Shown one piece after another: positions 23,523 through 34,708 of a stretch of 64,000 nucleotides of DNA; within the stretch, counting starts at the first letter, position 1, and every line of letters begins with the position of its first letter. The position numbers and the translations under genes were made by a program. The stretch is taken from positions 1,472,001 to 1,536,000 of the forward strand of contig NC_082411.1 of NCBI RefSeq assembly GCF_004011695.2, read 5' to 3'. The notes beneath the pieces are model-generated. The model worked only from the letters and a program-made list of their open reading frames with translations. It made no database searches and was not told the DNA's origin. This DNA comes from Ascochyta rabiei. Its lineage: Eukaryota > Ascomycota > Dothideomycetes > Pleosporales > Didymellaceae.

Positions 23523-24781
23523 CTATGAACTCGAGCTAGCCTCTACGGTGCCGCTCGCCGATGTGTCCTTCTTGGCCTCCTCGTTCTTCTTCGCTGCAGC
23601 CATCTGCCACGCTGGAATCGCAGCGCGCCCCTGTGTTCCCCTCCATGACTGCACTGGCTTCTCTGCTGCGGGTGTGTTGGTCGACGCTGTGCTGGTGGTA
23701 CCGTTTGCAGCACCAGTGCTCGCACCACCCGGCATGGCACTGCTGACCTGGGTCTCGTTGTTTGTGGATCCGTTAGTCAACTGCTCGCTCGAAGCCGCCT
23801 GCGGTGCTGGTGTCGATGTCGCAGGTGTGGCTGTGCCATTTGTGGGCGCAGGGCTCTGACCTTGCTGGTTCTGCATGCCGTAGTACGATGTCGACGCTGC
23901 ACGAGGTGCAGCAGCAGGAGCGCTCATCCTGTTCCCAACCAGTGTCTTTAGGCTCTTCAGTTCGGTACTCAGCTCTTTCAGCCTGTTGTCGTTCGCTTCC
24001 TTCTGAGCATCCAGCGCCTTGGGAATCAAATCTCTCAGACCCCTAACGTCATCCTCGATCCGGCGGTTGTCGTCCCCTTGCCTCTTGCTACTCTCCTTCA
24101 GACTTGTTAAGACGCTCTCGACTTCGCCAAGCGCGTTGTCCAGACGAGATGTGCGTGCTTCCTCGCTAGCTTTGAGGGCAGTGGTGTCGGTGTTCAGCTG
24201 CTCAAGCAAATCGAATGCGCGTTTGAAAGACTCGTCGATGGAGGCTTTGTCTTGCTCGAGCTGGGGGGCGGTGGGTGGGGAGATGACAGGGAGGATGTAG
24301 CGCTTTGCAGTGAAGTACAGACCGTAGCCCACGCCGCCCATGACTGTGGCCATGATGAAGTAATCGCGCCAGTCGCGCTTGGGGGGCCTACATCTACGTC
24401 AGCATTCACTACCTTCTCATGGAATCCAAAGCAACTGCACATACTCTGGTGCTGGTGGCTGCGGCCAGTACTGGGGAGGGTAGCTACCGCCATACCCTGG
24501 GGCTGCCGGTGGTGGGCGATATGCATTACTGGGTGGAGACGAGTGCTGCGGTGCTGGCGAGGCCGGATGGCTGGGATCTTCAGATGCGGCGCGGGCGAGC
24601 GAGACGTCGACCTCTTCTTGTGTGAGGTTCTTTGACTGCAAGAAAGCGATACGCTTTTCGAGTGGTGCGCTGGCTACTGACGGGTCCTGTAGGACTGCGA
24701 ACATGTTAGTCGGGAGGTGTGCACGCGCTGGGGCGGTGACGTACAGGACACAGCCGATGTGATGAGGTCCTCGCGGACCAT
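23523..24781 (-). CDS. PEX14: Peroxisomal membrane docking protein PEX14
   Basis: Three exons (24745-24781, 24445-24694, 23523-24387) encode 383 aa. PEX14 is the docking and pore component of the peroxisomal import machinery that binds the PTS1 receptor PEX5. The N-terminus carries the signature PEX14 domain: MVREDLITSAVSFLQDPSV, then KRIAFLQSKNLTQEEVD. A Pro-rich linker leads to PPKRDWRDYFIMATVMGGV, the conserved motif before the single hydrophobic segment (VGYGLYFTAKRYILPVI). A long coiled coil follows (LEQLNTDTTALKASEEA, LKELSTELKSLK), and the C-terminus is a Ser/Thr/Ala-rich tail. The first exon (37 nt) is needed to give the VREDL motif, and the PAPE/PPKRDW junction fixes the second intron. 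The gene is convergent with seipin. The betaine aldehyde dehydrogenase in this window ends in AKL, a likely cargo of this import system. Confidence 0.95.
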
Positions 24782-25518
24782 GATGGCTACCTGTTGCGCT
24801 GCACCGGCGTCATGCGCAGCTGGCGAGAGTTGATGGACGATAGACAGAGTCGCGATTTGGAGGCGGAGTTTAGCCGTGCCTCGGCTCTTCCGCAGTCGGC
24901 GCTCGCGCTTGCCTCACGTGTCAGCTCGGCATCTCTTGCCAACTTCGTCACTTCTACACGAGGCACACAGCAACTCCACAATCACTGATGCACATTTTGC
25001 CTTTGTATAGTCGTGGTAAAAACAAATTGATACTCAAAACAATCCGCTGCGCGTTCAAAGGAGCAGCGTATGTTACAAAGCCTATGTCTAACCTCTGTGG
25101 TACGGGAGTATGATCGACAGACGCAGGCTTTCATCGCTTCGATAAACTGCCTGAACTATCTCAAGGACCATCTCGAGATCACAATCCGCACCATCAACGA
25201 CCTTCAAAGGTTCGAAACGTTCATAAAGGAATATCAAACTTTGCATCCAGTCGTGGGTAAGGGCGTTAAAAACAAGTCTCCTTCACTTATGGTCCGCATC
25301 CGCGTCGATTGTTGTTTCGTTCTGGTAAGAATGCGACACATAATGTCTTTTAATCTTTCTGTATTTCTTTGTTGCGCTCATGTCCAATTTTCTCCATTCA
25401 CCTTTGTGCGGCATTGTCCAGCAGACAAACGAATTCGACTTCGCAAGCCTGCAGCAATCACGCGCTGTAAACCCCTTCGCCCCCTTGTATATTTCCTTCA
25501 CATTCACAGTCGTACATC
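24782..25518. other. Divergent spacer between PEX14 and orphan gene
   Basis: About 740 nt. A 160-codon ORF from ATG 25070 starts with plausible protein (REYDRQTQAFIASINCLNYL) but becomes Cys- and Phe-rich and overlaps the next gene start, so it was not accepted. Confidence 0.4.
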
Positions 25519-27051
25519 ATGGCGCTTGCAACGAGTTCGAGCACTTCAAAGAACATGATACCCAAGTACTTTGAAGAGTATGGGCTTAGAATACCGCTCG
25601 TCAAACGCGGACAGAGGGTCCCACACGCTCGACTGGCTAGCGAGCTTGCCATGGGTAGCAAGGAGAAGCTGTCAGCAATTGTGCAAAACTTCTTGCAAGC
25701 TGTCAGCAAAGCGACGAAGCTGATCAAGACACTCCATTCGAAAAGCGCCATTGCAGAATGGATCGAAAGCGCAGAGACGCTCGCGCTGGGCCCACATCCG
25801 GAGAGCAAACTGTTCTGTGCGTCAAATGCGCATCTCTACGGGACCAGCACTAACGAAGATTCAGCAACGAAGAAGGAAGACCTCGTAAAGGCACTTGGGC
25901 TCAAAACAACAGCTTCAAAAGTGAAAGCTACGAGAGCGAAGAAAGATATATCGCCCAAAAAGCGACCTGATCAAAAACAAGCAACTTCACCTACTAATAA
26001 CCAGGCGGTTGCGCAGTCGGTTGTGTCTTCTCCATCAAGAGCCGAGCGCCAGTCCGCGGCTGTTCAAAGAAAAACGTCATCATCGTCACAATCAGAACCA
26101 CAACAGATGTTGAGCTTGACTACAGACCTAACGCTTGAGCTGCCTCGAACAGCCGTTGAGCCTGCGAATATCACTCATGATGCGAACAAGCGCAAATGCG
26201 ACAACTCAGCGGAGACGTCACCTGTCGAGCAAACGAGGAAGAAGAAAACAAAGACCTACCAAGCAGTCTCTCCGCCGACGATTTTACTGCCTCCAATGGG
26301 TGACACTGTTGACTCACGAGCCCCAGTATTAGCACAGCAGATATCTCCTTCGATTTCCAGCTCAAAGCGAGCGAGCCACGGTCAGGATGACCCTCCAAAT
26401 TCAACATGTCACACACAAGTCGATGAGCAAGCAAGTCGTGACACGTCCCTGCTTGGTATCGACCTCAATCTGAAGAACGAATACATATCGGTGGTTATTC
26501 CTTTGTCAGCCCAAAACATTGTCGTAACGCACGCTTCTCTAATGACTTATGCCCCAGAAATAGATTGGAAGAAGCAGAGAACCGGAAGATATGAAACCTT
26601 AGATGGAGGCAGAACATACAACAAGAAGCAGAGTAAAATTGCATACTGCATCTTCATCCCGCATGACTACGATGGCGACGCATGCCAACTGCGTGAAGCG
26701 GATAAATTGCCCTTCCTCAAACCAGGCCGTCACGGTCGACACGGAGATTTTATTGGCGATCCAGATTTACTCACAGGACAAGGGCATCAAGTCGAACCAG
26801 CAGACTCGAAAAGGAGGCGCGCTTATGAGGTAGAGTACCGTGCATTTTACACGACCACGCCAAGCTATCCGTACGCAGACGAGATGAGGGAGTCCCTACT
26901 CACGAATCATGTTGAGAGGAGGACACAGTTAGTCAGAGAGGAGAGGTGGATGAAGGAGTACAGGGACAAGTACCAAGGGGAGAATGTCAACCATTTGTGG
27001 CCATGCGGGTGTGAGAGGCTTCTAGAAGGTGACGAGAGTGAAGAAGAATAG
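25519..27051 (+). CDS. Uncharacterised basic/disordered protein with conserved C-terminal block
   Basis: Single-exon 510-aa protein. The N-terminal 85 residues look folded and helical (KYFEEYGLRIPLVKRGQRVP, then LSAIVQNFLQAVSKATKLI). Residues 100-290 are a disordered Ser/Thr/Lys/Gln-rich linker with basic patches (TRAKKDISPKKRP, TRKKKTKTY) that may act as nuclear signals. From about residue 330 there is another ordered region (YISVVIPLSAQNIVVTHASL, SKIAYCIFIPHDYDG) ending with VNHLWPCGCERL just before an acidic tail. I do not recognise a domain. The two ordered ends with a long linker argue for a real protein. The start is the first ATG. Confidence 0.75.
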   Translation: MALATSSSTSKNMIPKYFEEYGLRIPLVKRGQRVPHARLASELAMGSKEKLSAIVQNFLQAVSKATKLIKTLHSKSAIAEWIESAETLALGPHPESKLFCASNAHLYGTSTNEDSATKKEDLVKALGLKTTASKVKATRAKKDISPKKRPDQKQATSPTNNQAVAQSVVSSPSRAERQSAAVQRKTSSSSQSEPQQMLSLTTDLTLELPRTAVEPANITHDANKRKCDNSAETSPVEQTRKKKTKTYQAVSPPTILLPPMGDTVDSRAPVLAQQISPSISSSKRASHGQDDPPNSTCHTQVDEQASRDTSLLGIDLNLKNEYISVVIPLSAQNIVVTHASLMTYAPEIDWKKQRTGRYETLDGGRTYNKKQSKIAYCIFIPHDYDGDACQLREADKLPFLKPGRHGRHGDFIGDPDLLTGQGHQVEPADSKRRRAYEVEYRAFYTTTPSYPYADEMRESLLTNHVERRTQLVREERWMKEYRDKYQGENVNHLWPCGCERLLEGDESEEE

Positions 27052-27381
27052 ATGTTAAACTATTAAGCCTTGGGCCGTCAATGGGTTGAAAATCCTCACG
27101 ATGCTCATTTAGTAAGCCTTTACACAACAACGAATGAAAGCATGATTCTGGAGCTACCTCACGCAAAAATTCTGACATTACTGACCCAGACTATCAGCGG
27201 CGATGAGCGCGACAAGTGCAACATGATTCCGCGCAACTCCAATACTTAAAGTACTCTTCCCTCTAAAATACCAAGATTTTTTCTTGCTCTTGCCTTGGCA
27301 GCCAAGCACTTCCTTATCACCACTTATCTCATTTTCAGACCCTCGGCAGGGTGTGGCGCAGGCGAGGCAGCGAAGCTCTGC

Positions 27382-27844
27382 CGAGCGTCTGAGAGATTTT
27401 AGTTTAGCGTTGTATGTGACACAATCTTACTTTAGTAAGGAGATTTTCTACCTACTACCCCCTACTTATTAATAAGAACAACATTTCCTAGTCTATTGCG
27501 TAGGACGTGGTAATTACTCTCTCTTTAGGCTATCTTTTAAGTATAACTAGGTATAGGCCTAAACACTGCTTCTTAAGTGCTAGAAGTTAGGCAGTGTAAA
27601 AGAGGGAGCTAAACTAGATTACTAAAAATAGAACAACTTTTAACGCTGTAGTTGTAGACAAGAAAGAGTAAAATAAGATAAGAAATATAGATATTCTAAT
27701 AGATTACTACCTTCTCTATATAATAAGCTTGCTATAAGGCTTTCTAGCATCTATACGTAGAGAGAGAGAGCCTGTAAAAGAAAAATTCTTAGTATTTTAA
27801 AACTGCTTTACATACAACAAGGAACTAAAATCTCTCAGACGCTC
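27382..27844. mobile_element. MITE-like non-autonomous DNA element, AT-rich
   Basis: A 463-bp segment bounded by inverted repeats. The left end reads GAGCGTCTGAGAGATTTTAG (27382-27401) and the right end is its reverse complement (ending 27844), with 22 identical bases and further matching bases (GTTGTATGT) after a 4-nt mismatch, so about 35 bp in all. The interior is far more AT-rich than the flanks and has no coding potential. This suits a miniature inverted-repeat element or a RIP-degraded transposon remnant. A clear target-site duplication was not seen, so the exact ends are uncertain. Confidence 0.7.
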
Positions 27845-28364
27845 CGCTCACAAAACACTAGCTGTGGCGCAGCACTGTGGCAGCCAATTGACGTGCGCGG
27901 AGCGTCGGATTGATGAGATAAATCACCACCCGCAACCCCGCTTTCGTCATCACCAACCTCTCCGAGCATCCCACTTTTAGTTGTGCTATCTATCGACGGC
28001 GCAACGATGCTGGCAATAGCACGGTCTTGGCAACTCTTGGGCGCCGTATCTCGAGTCCAGCGTTGAGCACTCACACGCGCCATCTTGATCCATGATCTCT
28101 CACACACAACAGACAAAGTGCTTTTTCGAAGCCCGGTCAGTTCAGTGCAGTATTCCAAAACACAGTACATTGAATAAATTAGATGCCGACTTTGTTACGT
28201 TGTACGTTGAGGTATGCACTGACGACGTTGGCCAAGCTGTGCTATCACTCCATGCAGAAAAGTCTTGTGCGATCGCGGCTTGCCAGGAACGGGAATTACG
28301 GTATGGCATTCAGTTTGCAAGAACTCTATCCATCGGATAAGAACCTAGTCTTGACAAGCCAAGG

Positions 28365-28372
28365 CATATAAC
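28365..28372 (+). promoter_or_regulatory. Possible TATA element of M20 peptidase gene
   Basis: CATATAAC lies about 75 nt upstream of the start codon at 28445. Only position and sequence support it. Confidence 0.35.
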
Positions 28373-28444
28373 ATAAGTAGCCAGCGCACCCTCGAGAAGT
28401 AGCTTCTCTTTTCATCCACTTCTCTCCAATCAATCCCCAGTATC

Positions 28445-29787
28445 ATGATACTTCCCACATGTGTCATTGGACTGCTGGCCATTCCTCTAGTATATGCAGC
28501 GCCGCAAGCACAAAATCAGACACCAAGCTCCACGACTGGCGTAACCGTCACAGCAGGAGGTACTGCAACAGGCCTCGCTTCAAGCCCGTCATCAACAGCA
28601 TCACCAGACCCTCTAACAACGGAGGAGACTGCGTCCCTCTTCCAATTGCACGAGGACTTGGTGAACATCCCTTCCATTTCGGACGACGAGATCGAGTGTG
28701 CGGAGTGGCTTGAAGAGTACCTTGGTGAGAAAGGGTACTACGTCGAGCGAGTGCCGGTTACTGCGGGAGCTGAGGGCCGCTTTAATGTGTTCGCATACCC
28801 TCAGACAATTCGAGATAATGGTAGCTGGCCCGAAGTCTTGATCAGCAGTCATATTGACACAGTAAGTCAATTGTGCAGACGAAGTGGATTTTTAGACTGC
28901 TAAGTAATACGTAGGTTCCGCCGTTCATCCCCTTCAAGACACGTGAAGAGAACGGCACAACATACCACTTTGGTCGAGGAAGTGTCGACGCCAAGGGACC
29001 CATTGCAACCATGATCATTGCAACTGAAAAATTTCTCGCGTCCCGCGATGACAGTCCCTCTCTTGGCCTTCTTTTTGTGGTTGGCGAGGAAACTGGTGGC
29101 GATGGCATGCGAGCATTTGCAGAATACGCCTCAAACACAACCTTCCGTGCTGGCATCTTCGGCGAACCAACTGAAGGAAAGCTAGCAACCGGACATAAAG
29201 GCACTCTTGGCTTGACACTCGATGTTGTTGGCCGCTCCGCGCACTCCGCATACCCTCAGCTGGGTCTCAGTGCTATCAACTACCTCTCCAAGGCCATTGT
29301 AGCAATGAACAGCCTCGAACCAGCGTTACCTCGCAGTGAACTTCTTGGACCTTCCACTCTCAACGTCGGGATCGTCCGCGGAGGGCTTGCCAATAACGTC
29401 ATCGCGCCGAATGCAACAGCGGGCGTCTCGATTCGCATCGCTCGCAGCGAGAATGGCTCTGTAGAGATCGTCCGCGACATGATAGCCGGTATGATCCAAC
29501 CCATCATTCAGGAGGTCGAGGAGCGAAATGGCACTTTCAACGCTACGTTCAGCACTGCGTTCTACCCCGCCCAGATCCTAGACACTAGTGTACCTGGTTT
29601 AGAGGAAGCGCCTGTCTTCTATGGTACAGACATTCCGCTGCTGCCACAGGTGGGACAGAGGTACCTGTACGGAACTGGGACAATTGAAGTAGCGCATACG
29701 CCGAACGAGCAGTTGGCACAAGATGAGTTGGTTCAGGGTGCGCAGGCGTATGGGTTAATATTGAAACACTTGTTCCCGGAGAGCTGA
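28445..29787 (+). CDS. Secreted or vacuolar M20-family metallopeptidase
   Basis: Two exons (28445-28861, 28915-29787) encode 429 aa around a 53-nt intron (GTAAGT..GTAG). A signal peptide is clear (MILPTCVIGLLAIPLVYAAP), followed by a Ser/Thr-rich linker. The M20/ArgE-DapE metal-site motifs are in order: SSHIDTVPPF (His and Asp, created across the splice junction), GRGSVDAKGP (bridging Asp), GEETGGDG (catalytic Glu and metal Glu), GEPTEGKLATGHKG, and HTPNEQL near the C-terminus (last metal His). RSAHSAYP marks the lid or dimerisation domain. Such enzymes remove N-acyl groups or cleave small peptides; secreted fungal members are often annotated as acetylornithine-deacetylase-like or carboxypeptidase S-like. 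NxT/NxS glycosylation sites fit secretion. The exact substrate cannot be read from sequence. Confidence 0.9.
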
Positions 29788-29933
29788 TATGCTGCAGGGA
29801 CACTTGAATAACACGATTATGAAGAGATGCGGTTTATAGGATTCAATAGATCTACAATACGTAACGACGAAATGTCACTGATCTGTGTACGGGTGAATGT
29901 GTGTATCGACTTGCCCAGCAGACTCATCTTAAT

Positions 29934-31403
29934 CTATAACATCGGTCTCGCCTCATTGCTAGGATCCTGCCCCCTCCTGAACTTAGCCTCGATTCTCTCC
30001 TGTCCTTTCTTCATGTAAGTCTCGACCTCACTGTCGGTCAATTCCGTCAAGCCGGTTCCAACATCCACCTCACTCCTCTTTAGCGTCTTCGCCGCGATAA
30101 ACTCCCCATTGGTCTCGATAGCTTTGCCTTCTACAACTTCGCGGCAGAACTTGCCATACTCTGCATAATGCACTGGCGTTCCGTTGTTGTTCTCCAACAA
30201 CATAGCAAAACAATGCGGCATGGCCTCGAACTCCCTCCACACGACCTTGACCCCCTGCTTTACCGCCTTCTGCGCGAGTACCGCGTCCTCATCTCTCAGC
30301 ATCTCTTGACCCAGACTGAAGAACAGCGGCGGACTACTACTCCAGTCTTTTGCCGCGAGCGGAGACACAAGCGGATGGCGCAGCGCGCTGCTTTCGCAGT
30401 AGAAGTCCGCGCGCGGTGGACTCGCAGGCCAGATGTCACATGGAGGAAACTCGCGCTTGTCGGTCTGCGATGGGGTGGGTAGGTAGTCGTACTGCACCAG
30501 TCCCTCGATGCTGGGTAGTCCGCGCGTGATATCGAGCCAGGGCGACGTCAGGGCTAGGCCAGCTGGGAGCGGAATCTCGACGTCTTTGCCGTGGAAACGT
30601 ACGGTGGGGATGCGGCCGGGGCTGGATCGGTGGATCTGCAGAATTAGTTGTAGCAGTGCGGTGCAGCACGTACCACCTGCGCTGTCGCCACCGAATACGA
30701 TCTCGTTTGCTGGAACGGCGGCATGAGGCGCGCCTGGTGGTGGGTGCAGGAGCGAGAGGTATGCGGTAAAGCAGTCGAGGAGCGCTGCTGGGAAAGGGTT
30801 TTGAGGACTCAGTCGGTATCGTACATTGAAGACGCGGCCTCTTGTTTCCTTGGCCACGCGAGAGGTTGTCGCGCGGTAGGTAGCCGGATCAAGGAGATAC
30901 ATTGCGCCGCCATGGAAGTAAAGCAGTGTGACTTTGGAGGTGACTTCTTTCATAAGGTTGGCGTATTCTTGCTTCTCGTCCCGATCCGTGGGTTGGGGAG
31001 CTTTGGGGTCCGGAGCATCAGCGCGGTAACCGTTCCATTCTGCTTCCAGTGGTCTAGTCTCAGGTTTGGTCCAATGCTCGTTCCCGGTGCCCATGTCCTC
31101 GATCGTTTTGAAGACCAATTGCCGAACATCGTCCTCTTTAGGTACGTCCAGTTTAACCTTGCTGACCCAGACATTTCCTTTGATTCCCGGGTCTTTCGTG
31201 GTTAGGCGCTGGACTTTCGAAATTGGGGTTGGCTCGGAATTGGGCCCGATCATATCCCGGAGTATGTTGATTGTGAGTTCAGTTCGGAGATCCCATTTTG
31301 AAGATGTGGCGGATTGACCGATGGTGTGCCAGAGTGCAGTTTTCAGAATAAACGGCACTTTGGGCACAAGTAGCTTCAGCATGGCTGAAGGTGTGGATTC
31401 CAT
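29934..31403 (-). CDS. Alpha/beta hydrolase of the HSL (GDXG) family
   Basis: Single-exon 489-aa protein. The oxyanion-hole motif HGGAMY (in VTLLYFHGGAMYLLDP) and the nucleophile motif GDSAGG (in IVFGGDSAGGTCCTALL) identify the hormone-sensitive-lipase-type family of esterases and lipases. The catalytic acid probably lies in the LGQEMLRDEDAVLA segment and the His in EFEAMPHCFAMLL. An N-terminal 150-residue extension precedes the hydrolase core. The C-terminus is charged. The first true ATG is at 31403; the frame is open upstream but starts only with GTG. It is convergent with the M20 peptidase gene, with a 146-nt gap. It is likely a carboxylesterase acting on short acyl esters; the substrate is unknown. 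Confidence 0.9.
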   Translation of the reverse strand: MESTPSAMLKLLVPKVPFILKTALWHTIGQSATSSKWDLRTELTINILRDMIGPNSEPTPISKVQRLTTKDPGIKGNVWVSKVKLDVPKEDDVRQLVFKTIEDMGTGNEHWTKPETRPLEAEWNGYRADAPDPKAPQPTDRDEKQEYANLMKEVTSKVTLLYFHGGAMYLLDPATYRATTSRVAKETRGRVFNVRYRLSPQNPFPAALLDCFTAYLSLLHPPPGAPHAAVPANEIVFGGDSAGGTCCTALLQLILQIHRSSPGRIPTVRFHGKDVEIPLPAGLALTSPWLDITRGLPSIEGLVQYDYLPTPSQTDKREFPPCDIWPASPPRADFYCESSALRHPLVSPLAAKDWSSSPPLFFSLGQEMLRDEDAVLAQKAVKQGVKVVWREFEAMPHCFAMLLENNNGTPVHYAEYGKFCREVVEGKAIETNGEFIAAKTLKRSEVDVGTGLTELTDSEVETYMKKGQERIEAKFRRGQDPSNEARPML

Positions 31404-32089
31404 TGTGGCAAATAGGAGTGTCTCGGAGTCCGCGGAGGAACGATATATTGGTGGTTTGAGTGTCACTGTTGAACGAAACGCTTTCAGCCTTTCTAGGAGG
31501 CAGATACGAAGCAGAAGCAACACCGAGCTTCATGCAAAGGAAGGAGAGAATTGATAAAGCACTGACAGTGTTGACGTCGAGACGTCGCCGAAACATGGCG
31601 CGTGGAAATTGAGCCGAGGCTGTGCATATGAGTGACTGTGATTGGCTAACGGATATAATTAACACGGTAGGTGCTCCGTAGGATGGACTGTCTGCTTGGA
31701 ACAGTTATAACACGTCCAACACGTACCAGACACGACTTGGTATGTAGGCCTGCGAAGAAGCTAAAGCAGAACGGCCTGTAAAATATATATAGAAATAACC
31801 TGAAGCCTTCGAGCCCAGGGGTATCTTAATGCCCATTCGCCTAACGCCAGTTGTCGTGCTCAAAATCAATAACATCGTCGAGCTCCTCAGAACTGTAGGA
31901 AATCAGATGGAAAGGAGACATGGGATCAACCATTGCAGAAGGCGAAACGCACTTTGGTCGGCCGGTCGAAGAACACCAAGAGTGACACAAGCCTTGACCA
32001 GTGCATAGTGGGCATGGCATAGTCACCGCCGGTATTGTCCCGACCTTACAAGCAGGAGTCGCTGCCTCGGAGGTGTCCATAGGCTCCCA
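31404..32089. other. Downstream region of cyclin gene with in-frame open extension
   Basis: Contains an 82-codon open frame (32089-31841, minus) directly continuing the cyclin frame after its TAG stop, and otherwise the promoter of the alpha/beta hydrolase. A TATA-like AAATATATATAG lies near 31782. Confidence 0.5.
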
Positions 32090-33147
32090 CTAGCCGTCTA
32101 ATTCGCCCTCTTCACTGCCCCTCTCTGTCGCGTTACCGGTCCCGTTCGCGGTTGGCTGACTCTGACTCGGCTCTTGACCTGTCATTTGTATGCCTTCCAT
32201 GCTTCTCGGCGTATCGCCAAAGTCAATGCCATCTTCAGGTGTTCTGAGTCCAGAGTACTTATTTGCATCTTCGTCCTTATCCGGCGACTTCTCATATATG
32301 TCCGCCATCAGGTTGCAGGCTTTTCTAATGTCGCGCAGCTTGACGTGCTGGATTTCCCACCATGGCTTGCCATCATCGTCTTCAAGATTGACTTCAGCCA
32401 TACGAGCGCCGGCGTATAGAGATGCTGCAGCGATGGTTCGCGAGTCAAACAGAAGACACATCTGCGTAAGAGCAGAGTCGGCCAAGAAAGACCATGCAGA
32501 ATTGCGTAGTTTCTTGTTGTGCTCGACGCCGTAGTACTTCATCATGTCATACATGGTCTTGTACGGTGATTCGACGTTGAGATCGAAGCACAAGCTTTCC
32601 AAAAGTACGTCTTCGCTGTATAAGATTGTGTCGCGCCATTTCCAGAAGTCTTTTGTCTGCTCATCGACGAGCTTATTGGGGTCTTTGAGCGCGACTCGGA
32701 CACATGCTACAACCAGCTCTTTCATCTTGCGGCAGTTCTCTTCGACTTTTGTGGCTAAAAATAAGGCAGTCGCAGCAACTTGCTGGTGGTGTGTCAGGCA
32801 AAGGCTACGCGCGAGGAGGCCCAAGTACTCACGTAATGATGCAGCGGTTTGTAGCCAGGCTTAGACTTCAAGCTGTTCCTCATCAAGTACCGGTTGAAGA
32901 AGACGGCGGCTGTGCTGAGAGTGGTTTGTGGTAATTTGAGCATCATGCCCACCTGTAAAATAAAGTTGACGCCCTTTCTCCGCAGTGTGCGCTCTTCCTC
33001 TGGGGCCATGCCCTCCACTATCGACGGCGCCTGGAGCAACTCATCCTCCGCAAAGATCCATTGTTGCTCTGCTTCCACCACTGCCGGTGGCGGAGGTCGT
33101 GGGCGCTCACGTCTCGGAGGAAGTGGTGTGACGGATGCTGATACCAT
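32090..33147 (-). CDS. Cyclin T/K-type cyclin (P-TEFb, Pch1-like)
   Basis: Two exons (32833-33147, 32090-32782) encode 335 aa around a 50-nt intron (GTGAGT, CTGAC branch, CCAG). The cyclin box is clear: QWIFAEDELLQAPS, RRKGVNFILQVGMMLKLPQT, AAVFFNRYLMR, then across the junction HHYQVAATALFLATKVEE, CRKMKELVVACVRVALKDP and DTILYSEDVLLESLCFDLNV. These blocks match cyclin K/T and yeast Pch1-type cyclins, which activate Cdk9-like kinases that phosphorylate the RNA polymerase II C-terminal domain and promote elongation. The second cyclin fold and an acidic tail follow. The ATG at 33147 begins MVSASVTPLPPRRERPRP; upstream in-frame sequence is unlike protein. The frame stays open for 82 codons after the TAG stop (see findings). 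Confidence 0.9.
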
Positions 33148-34708
33148 CACTGAGAAAGATATGTGGATTGGGTTGCGACACGCGCAGCTGTGAGATCTGC
33201 TCGTTTGGCGCGGGTCTGAAAGTTGGCCGAATGCGTTTTCGTATACGATACAGCTTTGCGCCCGATTGCTGCGGACTGGATTCGATATGCACCGATTTTG
33301 GCAGTGAGTAGTGTTGTGTGGTGTTGAAAGGATGAGATGCAAGGTTGATGTTGTCAGTGCTCTCTTCCGCGGCGATCGAACGAGGACGGAATGCCAAGAC
33401 AATACTCTTGAACTTTCTTCGAACATCATCACTACAACAACACCTCTGCAGTTTCAATGTCAAGGTATTCTCACACCACCATCATCTGCTGACCGCGTGG
33501 ATCCTTCCGGCTCGCCCTCTAGGTTGACTTTTACAACGAGCCTGCTCTCGCCTTTTTGTTTTTCTACGGGGGTGATGTTTTAGATGCAATGCTGTCGAGC
33601 ACGTACAGCTTCATCTTTCTACTGTCGACGTATATTTGTTCAAATGGCTGTGTTTCTGTATCGTGCAGGAACTATCGACTACATCGGTGAATGTTCGCTC
33701 AGACCAGCTGGCTCTCAGTTGTGCCAATGGACAGCAACGACATGCCCTAATACTTGTGTACACACATGTTGTCGTGATTCTTACATCTACAATACAAGTA
33801 TGAACTGATAAGGGCCTTGCGTCATCTCCCTGCTACATGCGCGTCTGAAATTGTTAGGTGATGAAGAGTATTCTTGCAACCTGTCCCGATTGGGAAGTCT
33901 AAGTGGTTTTCTCGACGTCACGACATGCCGCGCGACCGTGTTCACGCGTCGCACCAACCACTCTTTCAGCCTTCACCACGCTTCAAGGCAATCGCCCATC
34001 TTGCATGCGTCGGCAATCTCAATGCCCATCCCATGCGCCCCACAGCGTCCCTGACGCTAATCTATTCTTGTCACGTATTGACGTCTGCCTCAATATTCTC
34101 GATTCGATGATACTAGCGTCCTGTCAACAACAGCTCATTTGGCATACGCTGCGCTCTCTCGGGCGTTGAAAATCACTGAGGACGAGAGAAAGGAGCAGTA
34201 AAGTGGGTTTGAAAGCAGGGCCTGACAACTTGCAAACGTTCTATCCGCTCATGCTCGTTGTTTGTCCCAACCCTAGATGTTCGTAACAACCTCACGCTAT
34301 GACGCAAAGCCTGTCTCCACAAAGCTAAGACACGATCGCAGCTACTGGGTAGTTCCCGTCCTAGAATGCAATTACATCTCCTGGATCGCCATGTGTCTGT
34401 CCACTTGTGGTGGCTCTGTCCCTGCACGGTCAGCCTGCTGCTCCGAACAAAGGGTCTCCTTCACACATCATGCTGTCATTATCTGGATCGCCATAGAGAC
34501 GATGAGAGCTGGGTCTGAGGCTGTGACAGCATAGCCGACTCCCATAGTCAAGGGGCTCATGACGCACGCTTGCGACGTCCAGTAATACTTAAACTTTGCC
34601 ATCTGCCCGTTTGAACTTGCGTGAACAACGGCGATACCATTCATACTACCAAGTATCACTTCCTTACTTAGCCTAAATATTCCCACCTCACAACCTCACA
34701 AAATCAAT
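33148..34708. other. Long intergenic region, nothing recognised
   Basis: About 1.5 kb between divergent genes (cyclin, minus; CHZ-motif gene, plus). It should hold both promoters. No protein-like ORF or strong repeat was seen. Confidence 0.45.

Larger units (their letters stand above)
27052..28444. other. Gene-free region containing a MITE-like element
   Basis: About 1.4 kb. The middle (27382-27844) is the AT-rich inverted-repeat element described separately. Just left of it, CTCGGCAG and CTGCCGAG form a local inverted repeat (27342-27383), and TGTGGCGCAG occurs on both sides of the element. The right part (27845-28444) is the promoter of the M20 peptidase gene, with no accepted ORF. Confidence 0.6.

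Noticed and set aside
25070..25558. A 162-codon ORF upstream of the orphan gene at 25519
   Set aside because: Its first 70 codons look plausible, but the rest is unlike protein and it overlaps the next start; more likely promoter or leader sequence.
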